Of a DNA stretch of 49,071 nucleotides, positions 1 through 8,337 are shown piece after piece. The DNA comes from Cardiobacteriaceae bacterium (GTDB lineage: Bacteria > Pseudomonadota > Gammaproteobacteria > Cardiobacteriales > Cardiobacteriaceae): NCBI GenBank assembly GCA_017934275.1, contig JAGBJT010000018.1, positions 1 to 49,071 on the forward strand, read 5' to 3'. The position numbers and the translations under genes were made by a program. The notes beneath the pieces were generated by a model, which was given only the letters and a program-made list of their open reading frames with translations, searched no databases and was not told where the DNA came from. Within the stretch, counting starts at the first letter, position 1; the number at the start of each line of letters is the position of its first letter.

Positions 1-202
1 CAGTGAAATTTCCACTACCTTGATCACCGATAACCGAGATGTAAAGCGCAACTTTTCTACCCTCTAATGCTTCTAAATTCATACTCTTTACCGCTTTTCG
101 AGCACTGCTTGCAATCAATACCTGCACTATTGCGAACCGCTTCCCGCCGCCGTGGGACGGTAATCCCTTAATAGTTCCGCAACTTGAAATTGTCGTGCTC
201 AT
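1..202 (-). CDS. mafA: MafA-like adhesin lipoprotein, N-terminal part (runs off the left edge)
   Basis: The reverse strand reads [20 protein letters not shown], followed by [30 protein letters not shown] and GDQGSGNFT (motifs split here). From memory this closely follows the start of neisserial MafA, which has a lipobox cysteine, a [11 protein letters not shown] stretch and a GRK-ALY then GDQGSG block. MafA is an outer-membrane lipoprotein encoded beside secreted MafB toxins. The Cys would be the lipidated residue. The first ATG (202) leaves only seven residues before that Cys, too few for a signal peptide. The same frame stays open upstream and encodes KK plus a hydrophobic run ending ISSC, but with ATC where an ATG is expected (about position 226) and no other ATG, GTG or TTG nearby. 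The gene may be start-less or may begin at a non-standard codon. The C-terminal part lies outside the window. Confidence 0.7.
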   Translation of the reverse strand, partial: MSTTISSCGTIKGLPSHGGGKRFAIVQVLIASSARKAVKSMNLEALEGRKVALYISVIGDQGSGNFT

Positions 203-496
203 AATTAGAAGTATTGAGGATTTAAGAAGTTGTTTTTTGATATAAGATTTTTTTCTACTGTTGCTAGAAAAATTTCTATCTGTTATGATTTTGATTTTTC
301 CATCTTGCTGTTGAACCGTTGAGCCATTGAGCTGTTACTCCCCCCGCCATCTGAAGGCTCATTTTACCATGTTTCGACGAGTTTATCAATAAATTTCTCA
401 TATAAATTTCCTTGGATAAATTACAAATTACGCTCTACAAATAAAGCATCAGCGATAATAATTAAGAAGAAAAATTTGTCAAGTGGATTTGCGGCA
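203..496. other. AT-rich region upstream of the mafA-like gene
   Basis: No convincing gene. The part next to the mafA-like gene (203 to about 300) carries the in-frame lipoprotein-signal-like codons described there, including short A runs. The rest is AT-rich with no promoter I would defend. Confidence 0.4.
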
Positions 497-604
497 GAGA
501 TTTTTCGCCTGACGGCTCAAAATGATGCTTGCAGTGAGATGTTTCGCCTACGGCTCAAAATGACGGTTGTAGCGATATTTTTCGCCTGCGGCTCAAAATG
601 ACGG
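497..604. repeat. Three tandem copies of a 37-40 bp unit
   Basis: The core TTTCGCCT-(g/c)-CGGCTCAAAATGA occurs three times, at about 502-525, 541-563 and 579-602. Each core is followed by a short less conserved stretch. The copies are in direct orientation and no ORF uses them in a plausible way. Confidence 0.65.
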
Positions 605-684
605 AATAGGGCGGAATTAACGGGAAACGGCGCAAGCAACTGAAAATAAATCGAAGAAAATCGGATCGCCCGTGCGGCACGCAC

Positions 685-716
685 AAAAAATCCGCCGAAA
701 TAAAACGGCGGATTTG
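685..716 (-). terminator. Strong hairpin with T-run on the minus strand
   Basis: A 10-bp perfect stem (688-697 with 706-715, AAATCCGCCG) has an 8-nt loop. On the minus strand it is followed by a T run. It lies downstream of the pilY1 terminator and could act as a second terminator, or belong to the hairpin chain at 771-883. Confidence 0.55.
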
Positions 717-770
717 TTTTGCAAATAAATACAAATTAACGGTATTTGTGGATGCAAATTAGGATTCGTC

Positions 771-854
771 CCCGACCGCGTCGGGTCGCCGCTGGCGACC
801 GCTCCCGCTCGCAGCGGGATTGCCCGTCGCGGCACGCGACCCGCGCGTCGCGGG
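771..854. repeat. Chain of five perfect short hairpins with 3-nt loops
   Basis: Five consecutive perfect palindromes each have a three-base loop: CCCGAC/GTCGGG at 771-785, GGTCGCC/GGCGACC at 784-800, TCCCGCT/AGCGGGA at 803-819, GTCGCG/CGCGAC at 826-840 and CCCGCG/CGCGGG at 840-854. The block is far richer in GC than its surroundings. It lies just beyond the pilY1 terminator. I recognise no RNA family. Confidence 0.75.
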
Positions 855-855
855 T

Positions 856-884
856 ATAAAAAAAAATCCCCGCCGAAGCGGGGT
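856..884 (-). terminator. Rho-independent terminator of pilY1
   Basis: CCCCGC (868-873), loop CGAA, GCGGGG (878-883). On the minus strand the stem is followed by a run of T (A run at 858-866 on the plus strand). It sits about 130 bp after the pilY1 stop and faces the right way. Confidence 0.85.
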
Positions 885-1013
885 ATCTCACATTGCAAGC
901 AAAGGACTTGCAAGACTTACAAACACTTAAAACATAAGATTAAAGTCTCAAAATAAACTTCAAACATAATCTTTGAGTTATCGGTAATTTGAACGATAAC
1001 TCAAAGAACTAGC

Positions 1014-4000
1014 TTATTTCGTTATGGCTTTAATCTCCCGAAGTGAAGTTCTGATAAATGTTCCAGAGCAAAGACGAACTTTGATGCCTTGTTGTTCCAA
1101 AGCGGTTTTAGCTTTTGCTTTATTGGTCGGGTCGATGCCAGCTTTGGCGAGATAGAAGGCAAAGTCTTGGCTTGACATACAGGTGTTGTTTTGCTCTTCT
1201 GTCTTGAGAAAATCACCGTCTTCTTCGCTGTCCTGATCGTTACCGTTACCCATTTGACCGTTAGCATTGAGAGCGTTTTCGCTTTTCAGAGCTTGCTTCA
1301 TTGATTGCAGAACGGCAGCAGATGTAATCGAGTCGTAATGCACGCCAACCAGCTTATCGACAGGTTTTATTGTGCTCACATCATCTGTTGTATAAGAGCG
1401 AGTGAATTGCACGCCCGTGTATTCCGCAGTCATTGCACCACCCGTCATAATGTCGAGACCGATGAGCCAGCTTTCGCCGAGAGTGCTTATAGTTCCAGTT
1501 GTTGGATAGGTAGTGGTTTGATCCCAGCCGTAAATATCGGTTTTAGTTTCGGTTTTCGTATCGATTTTGGTTTCCTTCCATGTTGTCGTTGCGGTTGTAC
1601 CTTCGGTTTTGGTTGCCGTGCGAGATTGTTTGAGTTGTTCGGCATATTCTGGTTTCAAGCTGAATGTCTGAGTTGAGCCGCCACCGCCAGCGCAAGATTC
1701 TTTGTCGGAATCACCGCCAGTTGAGGTTGCAGGACCATCAGATTGCCAAATATCTTCCATTTGACCATCTTGAGCTTTTTGCTCCCATTCTTTGATTTTG
1801 GCTTGAATTTCTGCATCAGACGGACTCCAAGCAGAGCAAGTGTATCCTTCTGGGCAATTTTCTCCCGATGTGCTTGGTGTCGAACCATTGCTAGCACCAG
1901 AGCCGTCGCCTGAACTTTGTTCGTCGCCTTTTATCCACTCACCTTCTTCGGTCTTGCTCGTCCAATCTCCTTCCTCTTCGAGTTTGGCGTTTTCTTCGTT
2001 ACAAACTATGCTGGTTTCGCCGTCATCGCCAGTTTTTTCCTTCGTGCCGATGTCTTCTCCGAAAGATGAGCAGGAAATTACGCCTTCGCCTTTTTGTGCA
2101 TCAGCTAAACCTTGCAAGTTGTAAATCCGTGTGGTGAAGAAAACTGCACCGAGCACGACGATTGGTTCGGCGATAACTCTTTCGCTTGAGCGTTTGTGTT
2201 CTTCGCCAGGTAATAAGTCGAGATACCAGCCGCGTCCTTTCCAAGTTGTGCCGTCGGAGCTAACTGTTTTTTCGTATTCCTCGCTGATATAGCGTTCGAT
2301 ATCGGTTTTTTCTTCGCCAGTTTTTGGATCGACGGTGGTTTTGATTTTGTATTCATCATCAAATTTACGGTGGTTCAAATCAGAGTCTTTGATGACATCT
2401 GGTTTGGCAACGGTTAAATCGTCGCGGATACCGTAAAGCCGTTGAGTTGGCACGGTGGTTTGTCGATCTTCTTTATAAACATCAGAACCCGTTCCGAACA
2501 GCACCATATATTGCTCACCGCGTTCTCTTGGAATGCGATAGACAGCAGGGCTTGCCGTAATCGGACGATCTACGCTACCAGTGAAGATTTTTGTCGCAGA
2601 CCATTTAGAGACATCTGAACGGAAATCGAAGCGATACAAATCACCTGAATAATCACCAGCGTAAGCCACATCAACAATACCGTCGAAATCAATATCAACT
2701 AGCGCAGGTGAGCCTAGAGCATTGATTGAAAACTCGTTTTGTTTGAAGTTCGGCACAGAAATTGCCTTAATCAAATCACCAGCATTTGTGCTTGCTTTTG
2801 AAGCATTGTCCTGACCGAGACGGAAATTCAAACCAGCTGCGTCATAGACATAAAGTGTCGGAGCATCTGCTTGGTTATGACGCATTCCCGAAGTTTTACC
2901 GCCAGTCGGATAACCATTGGCAACGAAGGCATTCATTCGAATTTGACCAGTTTTTGAATATGCCCGCGGCATTGGCAGTGGATTGCGGTTTTCATCTTGT
3001 GTTGCCCAGTCAATTTGAGTTTTACCGAGACGAGCGGTGTTGATGGTGTAGCCGAGTTTGTTCGGAACATCATTCTTTTCGAGTTCGCCATTACGGCTTT
3101 CCCAAGGTTTGGCATATTCCAGAGTGGAAAGATTGGCATCAAATCCGACTGCTGCGTTATTCAGCGGGCTTCTACCGTTAGCAATCATCGAGAACACACC
3201 GCGTCCGCCTTGTCCCATAGTGCCGATAACAATGCTTTCCCGCTCACGCACGGCAGATTTAATCGTCGTTGTTATTGGATTGCCCTTGTCATCAAACTCT
3301 TTTTCTTCCTGCTGGCGGTTGTAAGTTGGAGTGCGGATATATGACAACTGACCGTTTATGCCGTAAATATGCTGATTGGTGAAGTTGCCGTAATCGCTAC
3401 CAGCTGTCGAAGCAGGGAGAATTTCGCCGAGAGTTTCGGTATGCGGATTGAAAGTTGGGTCAGCAGTTGAAGTTAAATATTCGCGTGGCATTTTGTATGG
3501 CAGATAGTTAAATACGAGCGAATACGGCGCATTGGTTGTATTGGCGCGTTTGTATGTATAGAGCAGACCGTCATTAGAGCCCATCAGGAGATATTGCGCT
3601 CTATCGATTTTTTTCTGCTCGTTTTTATCAAGATTAAGCGGCTCATAAGCTGGAATTGCAAGCGGAGATGAATCAATTACATCACCCATTTGCCGTTCAA
3701 CTGCTGCTGGTTGATGCTCAACTTCTGTGGTGTATTGAGTTTTGCCGTTTTCATCTTTGAGTTCTTTGCCGTTTTCGTCTTTTGCAACTTTATATTTCGG
3801 TTTGAGACGATCGCGATATTCAGGAACTTGACGGTTATCGCCTAAACCAAGAGCGGCAACTGCGCTTTCAATTTGCACATCGCTTTTTTCTTGCGAACGC
3901 AATAACCACGGCCAAAAGCCTGCATCGAATTCAGCTTTATTGACATCCACAAAGCCGAAAGATTCATAGAGATTGTCAGGCTTATCTTTTTCTGTTGCGA

Positions 4001-6173
4001 CGGTGAATGCGGTTTCATCACCTGGTTTTTGCAAGAGGATTTTGCGCGCTGGAAAGCTTGGAGTTATTTTTTTATCGTCCAAACCATTACACAAAGCCGT
4101 AACGATTGTTTTGTTGTGTTGATTTTGGGTGTAAGCATCATTTGCGACAGTATCAAGAACATTACAGCTGTATTTATCAAGTATCAAATCCAATTGATAA
4201 AGCGGCATTTCTACTTTGAAAATACGGTGGAATTGCAAGGTTGAAGACCAGTTATACACAGACAAGTTCAAAGTGCTCATCGTGCCGTATGACTCATCGT
4301 TCAAAGCTTGATCTTGTTCCAGAAACTCAATCGTGCCGTCAGGTTTTATCTGTTTGATAATCCTCGTATTGCTTGGGTAATCGGCAACATCGGTTGATGA
4401 GGTAGAAACATTGGACGGTGCTGCAACCGATGTGGTGTATAGCTGGTCGAATGTGATGGCAGCAGATGGAATTGCTTCGCCTTCTGTGTTCTCAGGATCA
4501 TTTGTACTCTCATAGCTATCGGTGGGTGTTATTACTGGCTCTGTATCTTCACCAGTCGTAGTTTCGACAATATCACCGCCTGAAATAGTTGCTGTTCCTG
4601 TATCAACATTAGATGAAGATGAACTTGTAGTTACCGTGCTTTCAGCGATGTTTTTCAACATCTCATCAAAAGCTGATTGCAGTTGTGCTTCAGAATTTAC
4701 ATAGTAATAACCAGTTTCTGGATAAAGCGCGTATCCGTCTTTTTTAGCTCTACGCTTATTCTGGTCTTTGTTTTTGATACCCTCATCAACCCGAGCAGCC
4801 AAGGTCAAAAATGCTTCCCCAAAATGGCTCATACCATTACCGTAAGCGATGGTCATAGTTTGAATATTTTGCTTACCAGTCCAAGGATTACCTTCTTTAT
4901 CCTTTTGGCCGTGAATGCTTGTGCCGACATTGTCTGGAATTAAGTCTTTACGGTAAAGCTTGTCGGAGAAATATTCGATACCGTTGTAGAGCGTATTTGG
5001 CGTATTGATGTAACTATGTGAATATTTTGAATAGTAGCTTGGCTCGTTAAATTGCACTGTATTGCCGTTAGCGTCCAAGGTGTACATAACTTGTGTTTTA
5101 GGAGTGTCAGACGGCTGACACCAATATCCAACAGATTCATTGTTGAGATAACCAGAGTTCCAACCAAAAGTTTTTGCATAACCGCAGTCGCTGGCCTGTG
5201 TAGAGCCGTGATAGTAATACTTGAAATTATCGGTCAAAGTGTGCTTGTTAGTGATTTTTGAGTAGGTTGGGAAAAACCACAAATAATCACCAGGCAAATT
5301 ATCGCCGACTAAATCGTAATAAGGTTTAAGTGGTGATTTGGCTGCGTAATATTGGGTGTCGAAAGGATATGAATAACGAGATTGATGTATGTACTGCATA
5401 TCATTTGATGGAGTTCGGGTAAATACATCCGAGTTTGCATCACCGTCTGAAAGATAAATGATGAAGTTTTTCTGGCAGGCATATTCGATATTGTTATAAA
5501 CGAAATCAGCAGCAATCATATACGGAGGAATTGAAGGAGTTCCGCCAGAAGCTTCTTCCGAGTTTAGATATTCAATTATTTTCGAGCCATTGGTGTAATT
5601 GGCATACTTCGGTGTTGTCATAGTATAGCGATAGCGATTTTGGGTGTAGAAGAAAGTGCTGACATTCCATAAAACCTTGTCGTTATAAGTTTGGGCTACC
5701 TTCTTAACTACATCACGCAAAGCATTCCAGCGAGATTTACCAATAAGACCATTGACAGGCGATGTCATTGAACCAGAGTTATCAAAAACTAACATCAAAC
5801 GCGGTTTAACCGTGCTTTGTCCCGATTTGATGGTTTTTTTCATCGGAGTGGTTTTGAATTGCGGCAACACCGTAACTTTGGCGTTAGCCAATTTTTTGCC
5901 TTCTCGGGTATTAGTGATAACCGTAGTTTTGGTGGTGGTTTTCTTTTTGGTGAAGTGAATGGTTACGGTTTCCGAACCAGAAGTGGAAGTTTCTAGATAA
6001 CTTGGCACGGCTGAAAACGGACTTTCAGCGGCTTTGCCTGCTAATGATGTTTGGGAAAATGATGCGCAAATTGCAGCGATGGAAGAAACGAGAAAAACTT
6101 TGCCTTTTTGAGCGTTTGCGAGCGATTTAACGGTGTTTAATGCACTCTTGGGGGGGGGGGGGAATCTGTTCAT
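1014..6173 (-). CDS. pilY1: PilY1/PilC-type type IV pilus tip adhesin, phase-variable
   Basis: Large secreted type IV pilus-associated protein of 1719 residues, involved in pilus extrusion and adhesion. After a proline run encoded by a 13-C tract (residues 5-8) come a basic and hydrophobic signal-like stretch (about 21-46) and a von Willebrand A domain with the MIDAS motif DNSGSM at 131-136 and a second LSDGD segment near 240. A Ser/Thr-rich linker lies near 520. The C-terminal PilY1/PilC propeller domain carries a calcium-loop motif DIDFDGIVD near 1160 followed by AGDYSGDLYRFDF. A hydrophilic Thr/Glu/Ser-rich insertion follows (about 1300-1520). Neisserial PilC proteins are near 1040 residues, so this one is long; the vWA domain resembles the Pseudomonas PilY1 layout, while the C tract near the start resembles neisserial pilC. 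It is monocistronic, with its own terminator and an IS element about 105 bp upstream. Confidence 0.9.
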   Translation of the reverse strand: MNRFPPPPKSALNTVKSLANAQKGKVFLVSSIAAICASFSQTSLAGKAAESPFSAVPSYLETSTSGSETVTIHFTKKKTTTKTTVITNTREGKKLANAKVTVLPQFKTTPMKKTIKSGQSTVKPRLMLVFDNSGSMTSPVNGLIGKSRWNALRDVVKKVAQTYNDKVLWNVSTFFYTQNRYRYTMTTPKYANYTNGSKIIEYLNSEEASGGTPSIPPYMIAADFVYNNIEYACQKNFIIYLSDGDANSDVFTRTPSNDMQYIHQSRYSYPFDTQYYAAKSPLKPYYDLVGDNLPGDYLWFFPTYSKITNKHTLTDNFKYYYHGSTQASDCGYAKTFGWNSGYLNNESVGYWCQPSDTPKTQVMYTLDANGNTVQFNEPSYYSKYSHSYINTPNTLYNGIEYFSDKLYRKDLIPDNVGTSIHGQKDKEGNPWTGKQNIQTMTIAYGNGMSHFGEAFLTLAARVDEGIKNKDQNKRRAKKDGYALYPETGYYYVNSEAQLQSAFDEMLKNIAESTVTTSSSSSNVDTGTATISGGDIVETTTGEDTEPVITPTDSYESTNDPENTEGEAIPSAAITFDQLYTTSVAAPSNVSTSSTDVADYPSNTRIIKQIKPDGTIEFLEQDQALNDESYGTMSTLNLSVYNWSSTLQFHRIFKVEMPLYQLDLILDKYSCNVLDTVANDAYTQNQHNKTIVTALCNGLDDKKITPSFPARKILLQKPGDETAFTVATEKDKPDNLYESFGFVDVNKAEFDAGFWPWLLRSQEKSDVQIESAVAALGLGDNRQVPEYRDRLKPKYKVAKDENGKELKDENGKTQYTTEVEHQPAAVERQMGDVIDSSPLAIPAYEPLNLDKNEQKKIDRAQYLLMGSNDGLLYTYKRANTTNAPYSLVFNYLPYKMPREYLTSTADPTFNPHTETLGEILPASTAGSDYGNFTNQHIYGINGQLSYIRTPTYNRQQEEKEFDDKGNPITTTIKSAVRERESIVIGTMGQGGRGVFSMIANGRSPLNNAAVGFDANLSTLEYAKPWESRNGELEKNDVPNKLGYTINTARLGKTQIDWATQDENRNPLPMPRAYSKTGQIRMNAFVANGYPTGGKTSGMRHNQADAPTLYVYDAAGLNFRLGQDNASKASTNAGDLIKAISVPNFKQNEFSINALGSPALVDIDFDGIVDVAYAGDYSGDLYRFDFRSDVSKWSATKIFTGSVDRPITASPAVYRIPRERGEQYMVLFGTGSDVYKEDRQTTVPTQRLYGIRDDLTVAKPDVIKDSDLNHRKFDDEYKIKTTVDPKTGEEKTDIERYISEEYEKTVSSDGTTWKGRGWYLDLLPGEEHKRSSERVIAEPIVVLGAVFFTTRIYNLQGLADAQKGEGVISCSSFGEDIGTKEKTGDDGETSIVCNEENAKLEEEGDWTSKTEEGEWIKGDEQSSGDGSGASNGSTPSTSGENCPEGYTCSAWSPSDAEIQAKIKEWEQKAQDGQMEDIWQSDGPATSTGGDSDKESCAGGGGSTQTFSLKPEYAEQLKQSRTATKTEGTTATTTWKETKIDTKTETKTDIYGWDQTTTYPTTGTISTLGESWLIGLDIMTGGAMTAEYTGVQFTRSYTTDDVSTIKPVDKLVGVHYDSITSAAVLQSMKQALKSENALNANGQMGNGNDQDSEEDGDFLKTEEQNNTCMSSQDFAFYLAKAGIDPTNKAKAKTALEQQGIKVRLCSGTFIRTSLREIKAITK
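6150..6162. repeat. 13-bp poly-G/C tract inside the start of pilY1
   Basis: Thirteen G on the plus strand (C in the gene) start at codon 4. With 13 C the ATG is in frame with the rest of pilY1 (MNRFPPPPKSALN). Gain or loss of one base would shift the frame before the signal peptide. The tract is therefore a slipped-strand ON/OFF switch in the ON state. Confidence 0.85.
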
Positions 6174-6381
6174 TTGTCTTGCTCCAATTGTTTTACATGA
6201 AGGTAAAAAACAGTTTTGAAATCAGCTATAAGGCATTTCCAAAACCATATCGAGTTTATAGCATTTGCTAATTTGCTTAATGGGCCATCCAAAAATTAAA
6301 AATTTCTCTAAATTTATCACAAAATTCTCTTTTTATTCTATAATAATTTCACTTTAATTTTAATCAACGAGTGGTAAAAAT

Positions 6382-7416
6382 TATGGCGAATATAAATCCA
6401 AATCAGCACCTAGTTTATTTGATAAAGAAGAAACTATTCGTTGGCTAAAAAATGATAATGATGCAATTTTTTTGCTAAAAGAGATGGTTGATTTTGAGAT
6501 GTTTCGACCGATATTAGAAGCGGAAATTTTAAATAAGGATAAAGATAAAAGAGGGGCAAAACCTTATGATTTAATTTTGCTGCTAAAAATGTCTTATTTG
6601 CAAGAAATTCACAATTTAAGTTACAAACAAACCGAAAAACAATGTATAGATCGCTTTTCATTCCGTGAATTTTTAGATATTGATAACCTCAAAGATATAC
6701 CAGATGCCAATTCTTTATGGAATTTTCATCAAAAATTAGAGAAAACTGATGTTATTAGACAAATATTTGATAAATTTCATAGTTTATTAGAAGAAGAAGG
6801 GGTAATTTTAAATGAGGGAAAAATAGTTGATGCGACAATAATTACGGTGCCAAAAAAGCATAAAAAGGATAAAAATGATGCTAAACATAATACAATAGAT
6901 AATGACGAAGATGATAAAAAAATAAAAGAAAACACTCCATCTTGGACGAAAAAACACGGTAAATCTTATTTTGGCTTTAAAAACCACATAAAAATAGATG
7001 CGAAAAGCAAATTTATTGATACTTATGAAGTTACAACAGCCTCAACTCACGACTCAAAAGCACTTGAAAAACTATTAGAAAAAAGCGATATAGGTCAGAA
7101 ATTATATGCTGACAGTGCATATGTTGGTCAGCCTATTAAGAAGCTGCTTGATGCATATGGTATGAAAAGCTTTATTTTAGCAAAAGGTTATAGAAATAAA
7201 CCGTTAAGATTAGCACAAAAAATAACAAACAGGTTAAGATCTAAAACAAGAGTTAGGGTTGAACATATCTTCGGATTTATGGAAAATTCAATGAGCGGAA
7301 AACATCGAAGAGTGCAAAATATTAAAGCGATAAAAAGAAGAGTTGGTTTAATGAATTTATGCTACAACATGTTCCGTTATGAGCAAGTTAAACGGTTAAA
7401 ACTACTTGCTGTATAA
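6382..7416 (+). pseudogene. IS5-family DDE transposase with a frameshift near its start
   Basis: The long frame (314 residues from ATG 6472) shows the DDE catalytic residues of IS5-type transposases: Asp in IVDATI, Asp in YADSAYVG and Glu in RVEHIFG, with a charged Lys/Asp-rich stretch between the first two. The same frame stays open upstream to about 6381 and encodes YKSKSAPSLFDKEETIRWL, but lacks a start codon. The ATG at 6382 is one base out of register. Adding one T to GAATAT would give MANYKSKSAPSLFD, a normal beginning for this family. I infer a single-base deletion near 6390. Initiation at 6472 would give a product missing about 32 residues, possibly inactive. Confidence 0.75.
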
Positions 7417-7464
7417 AATGCACAAAAATAGCTAAACAGTATAAAAAAAATACCGTTAAAACTA

Positions 7465-7495
7465 AAAAAACTCCATCGAAAGATGGAGTTTTTTA
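7465..7495 (+). terminator. Terminator after the transposase
   Basis: CTCCATC (7471-7477), loop GAAA, GATGGAG (7482-7488), then six T. It ends the transposase transcript and is flanked by an A run, so it may work in both directions. Confidence 0.8.
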
Positions 7496-7712
7496 TTTCT
7501 GCAATCAAGTTCAGTAAAAAATTGTTGAAAGAATTTGACAAGTTGGGGAAAATGTTGAAATTTGGATATGCCCTTAATAAAATTTGTTGTTTTTTGCAAC
7601 TCTGTTTTTTTTTTGCATTATTTGAGGCTTGAAATCTAAACTTTTTGTCATTTTTTGTCTGACTTATAAGGAATATAAATTTCAAGCTATTATCGATTTT
7701 GCCCTGTTTTAG

Positions 7713-8312
7713 CTAAATTTTTGTTCTTGTGTAGCTTCGGTAAATACCATTTCTTTCCAACTCTTCAATTGTTTCAAGTTCGCTGGATTTGGGTAAGGCG
7801 CGAATTACATCAACTACCGTTCCACGAGGGTAAGTGATTTCATTAAAAATATAGTGCCAAGGTTGTTTGTTTATAAACTCTACGCTATAAAACAACCTAT
7901 CTTTATCCTCTTGAAAACCTAGAAAACAGCAGAAATCAATATCTGCCAATTCGGTATAACGAGTTAATTCAAAAAGATTTTCATCGTAGCGAAAAAAACT
8001 ACCAGTCAAAGTATCGCCTTCCCAATCATCATTAAGTGCTTCCAGACAACCGTCAATTTGCATTTGTGTAATCTCTTCGCAACCCAAGTTAAAGTCAGGA
8101 GGATTAGTTGCAAGCCATTTTTCGATGTTTCTCTGCATTTTGTCAATCAAGTTATAAAGTTCCATAGCACCGTGAAAAAAGTTGCTTGGATATAACTTAT
8201 CATCGATATTAAAACTAAAATAACCTAATGGACAATTCTCATCTTCTGTATATCCTGGAATATATGCTTTTTCAAGATGCACCATTAAACTGCCGTAATC
8301 GCCAATAATCAT
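7713..8312 (-). CDS. Probable immunity protein for the adjacent toxin
   Basis: A 199-residue acidic cytoplasmic-type protein without signal peptide or membrane segment. It directly follows the secreted toxin-like gene on the same strand. I prefer the ATG at 8312 (MIIGDYGSLMVHLEKAY), which leaves a 25-bp gap. The longer frame from 8351 would overlap the upstream gene by 14 bp and begin with unrelated residues. The beginning MIIGDY and the mix of short beta-like segments vaguely recall the Imm42-type immunity proteins, but I cannot assign the family. The role is inferred from position: in polymorphic toxin loci the gene immediately 3' of the toxin protects the producer. Confidence 0.5.
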   Translation of the reverse strand: MIIGDYGSLMVHLEKAYIPGYTEDENCPLGYFSFNIDDKLYPSNFFHGAMELYNLIDKMQRNIEKWLATNPPDFNLGCEEITQMQIDGCLEALNDDWEGDTLTGSFFRYDENLFELTRYTELADIDFCCFLGFQEDKDRLFYSVEFINKQPWHYIFNEITYPRGTVVDVIRALPKSSELETIEELERNGIYRSYTRTKI

Positions 8313-8337
8313 TTTTGCCTCGACAGTAAAAAATACC

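Larger units (their letters stand above)
6282..7573. mobile_element. IS5-family insertion sequence, about 1.29 kb
   Basis: The left end begins GGGCCATCCAAA (6282) and the reverse complement of the right end begins GGGCATATCCAAA (7573), an imperfect terminal repeat with a one-base gap. Both ends are flanked by the direct repeat TTAAT (6277-6281 and 7574-7578). The element holds the transposase gene and an internal terminator hairpin. The length suits IS5 elements. The ends were found by eye and the exact duplication size (4 or 5 bp) is not certain. Confidence 0.6.

Noticed and set aside
617-913. 98-codon frame on the minus strand over the hairpin block
   Set aside because: Its sequence is explained by the palindromes and terminator; no Shine-Dalgarno and Arg/Pro-rich nonsense composition.
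6434-6661. Minus-strand frame opposite the transposase
   Set aside because: Shadow of the transposase gene in an AT-rich stretch.
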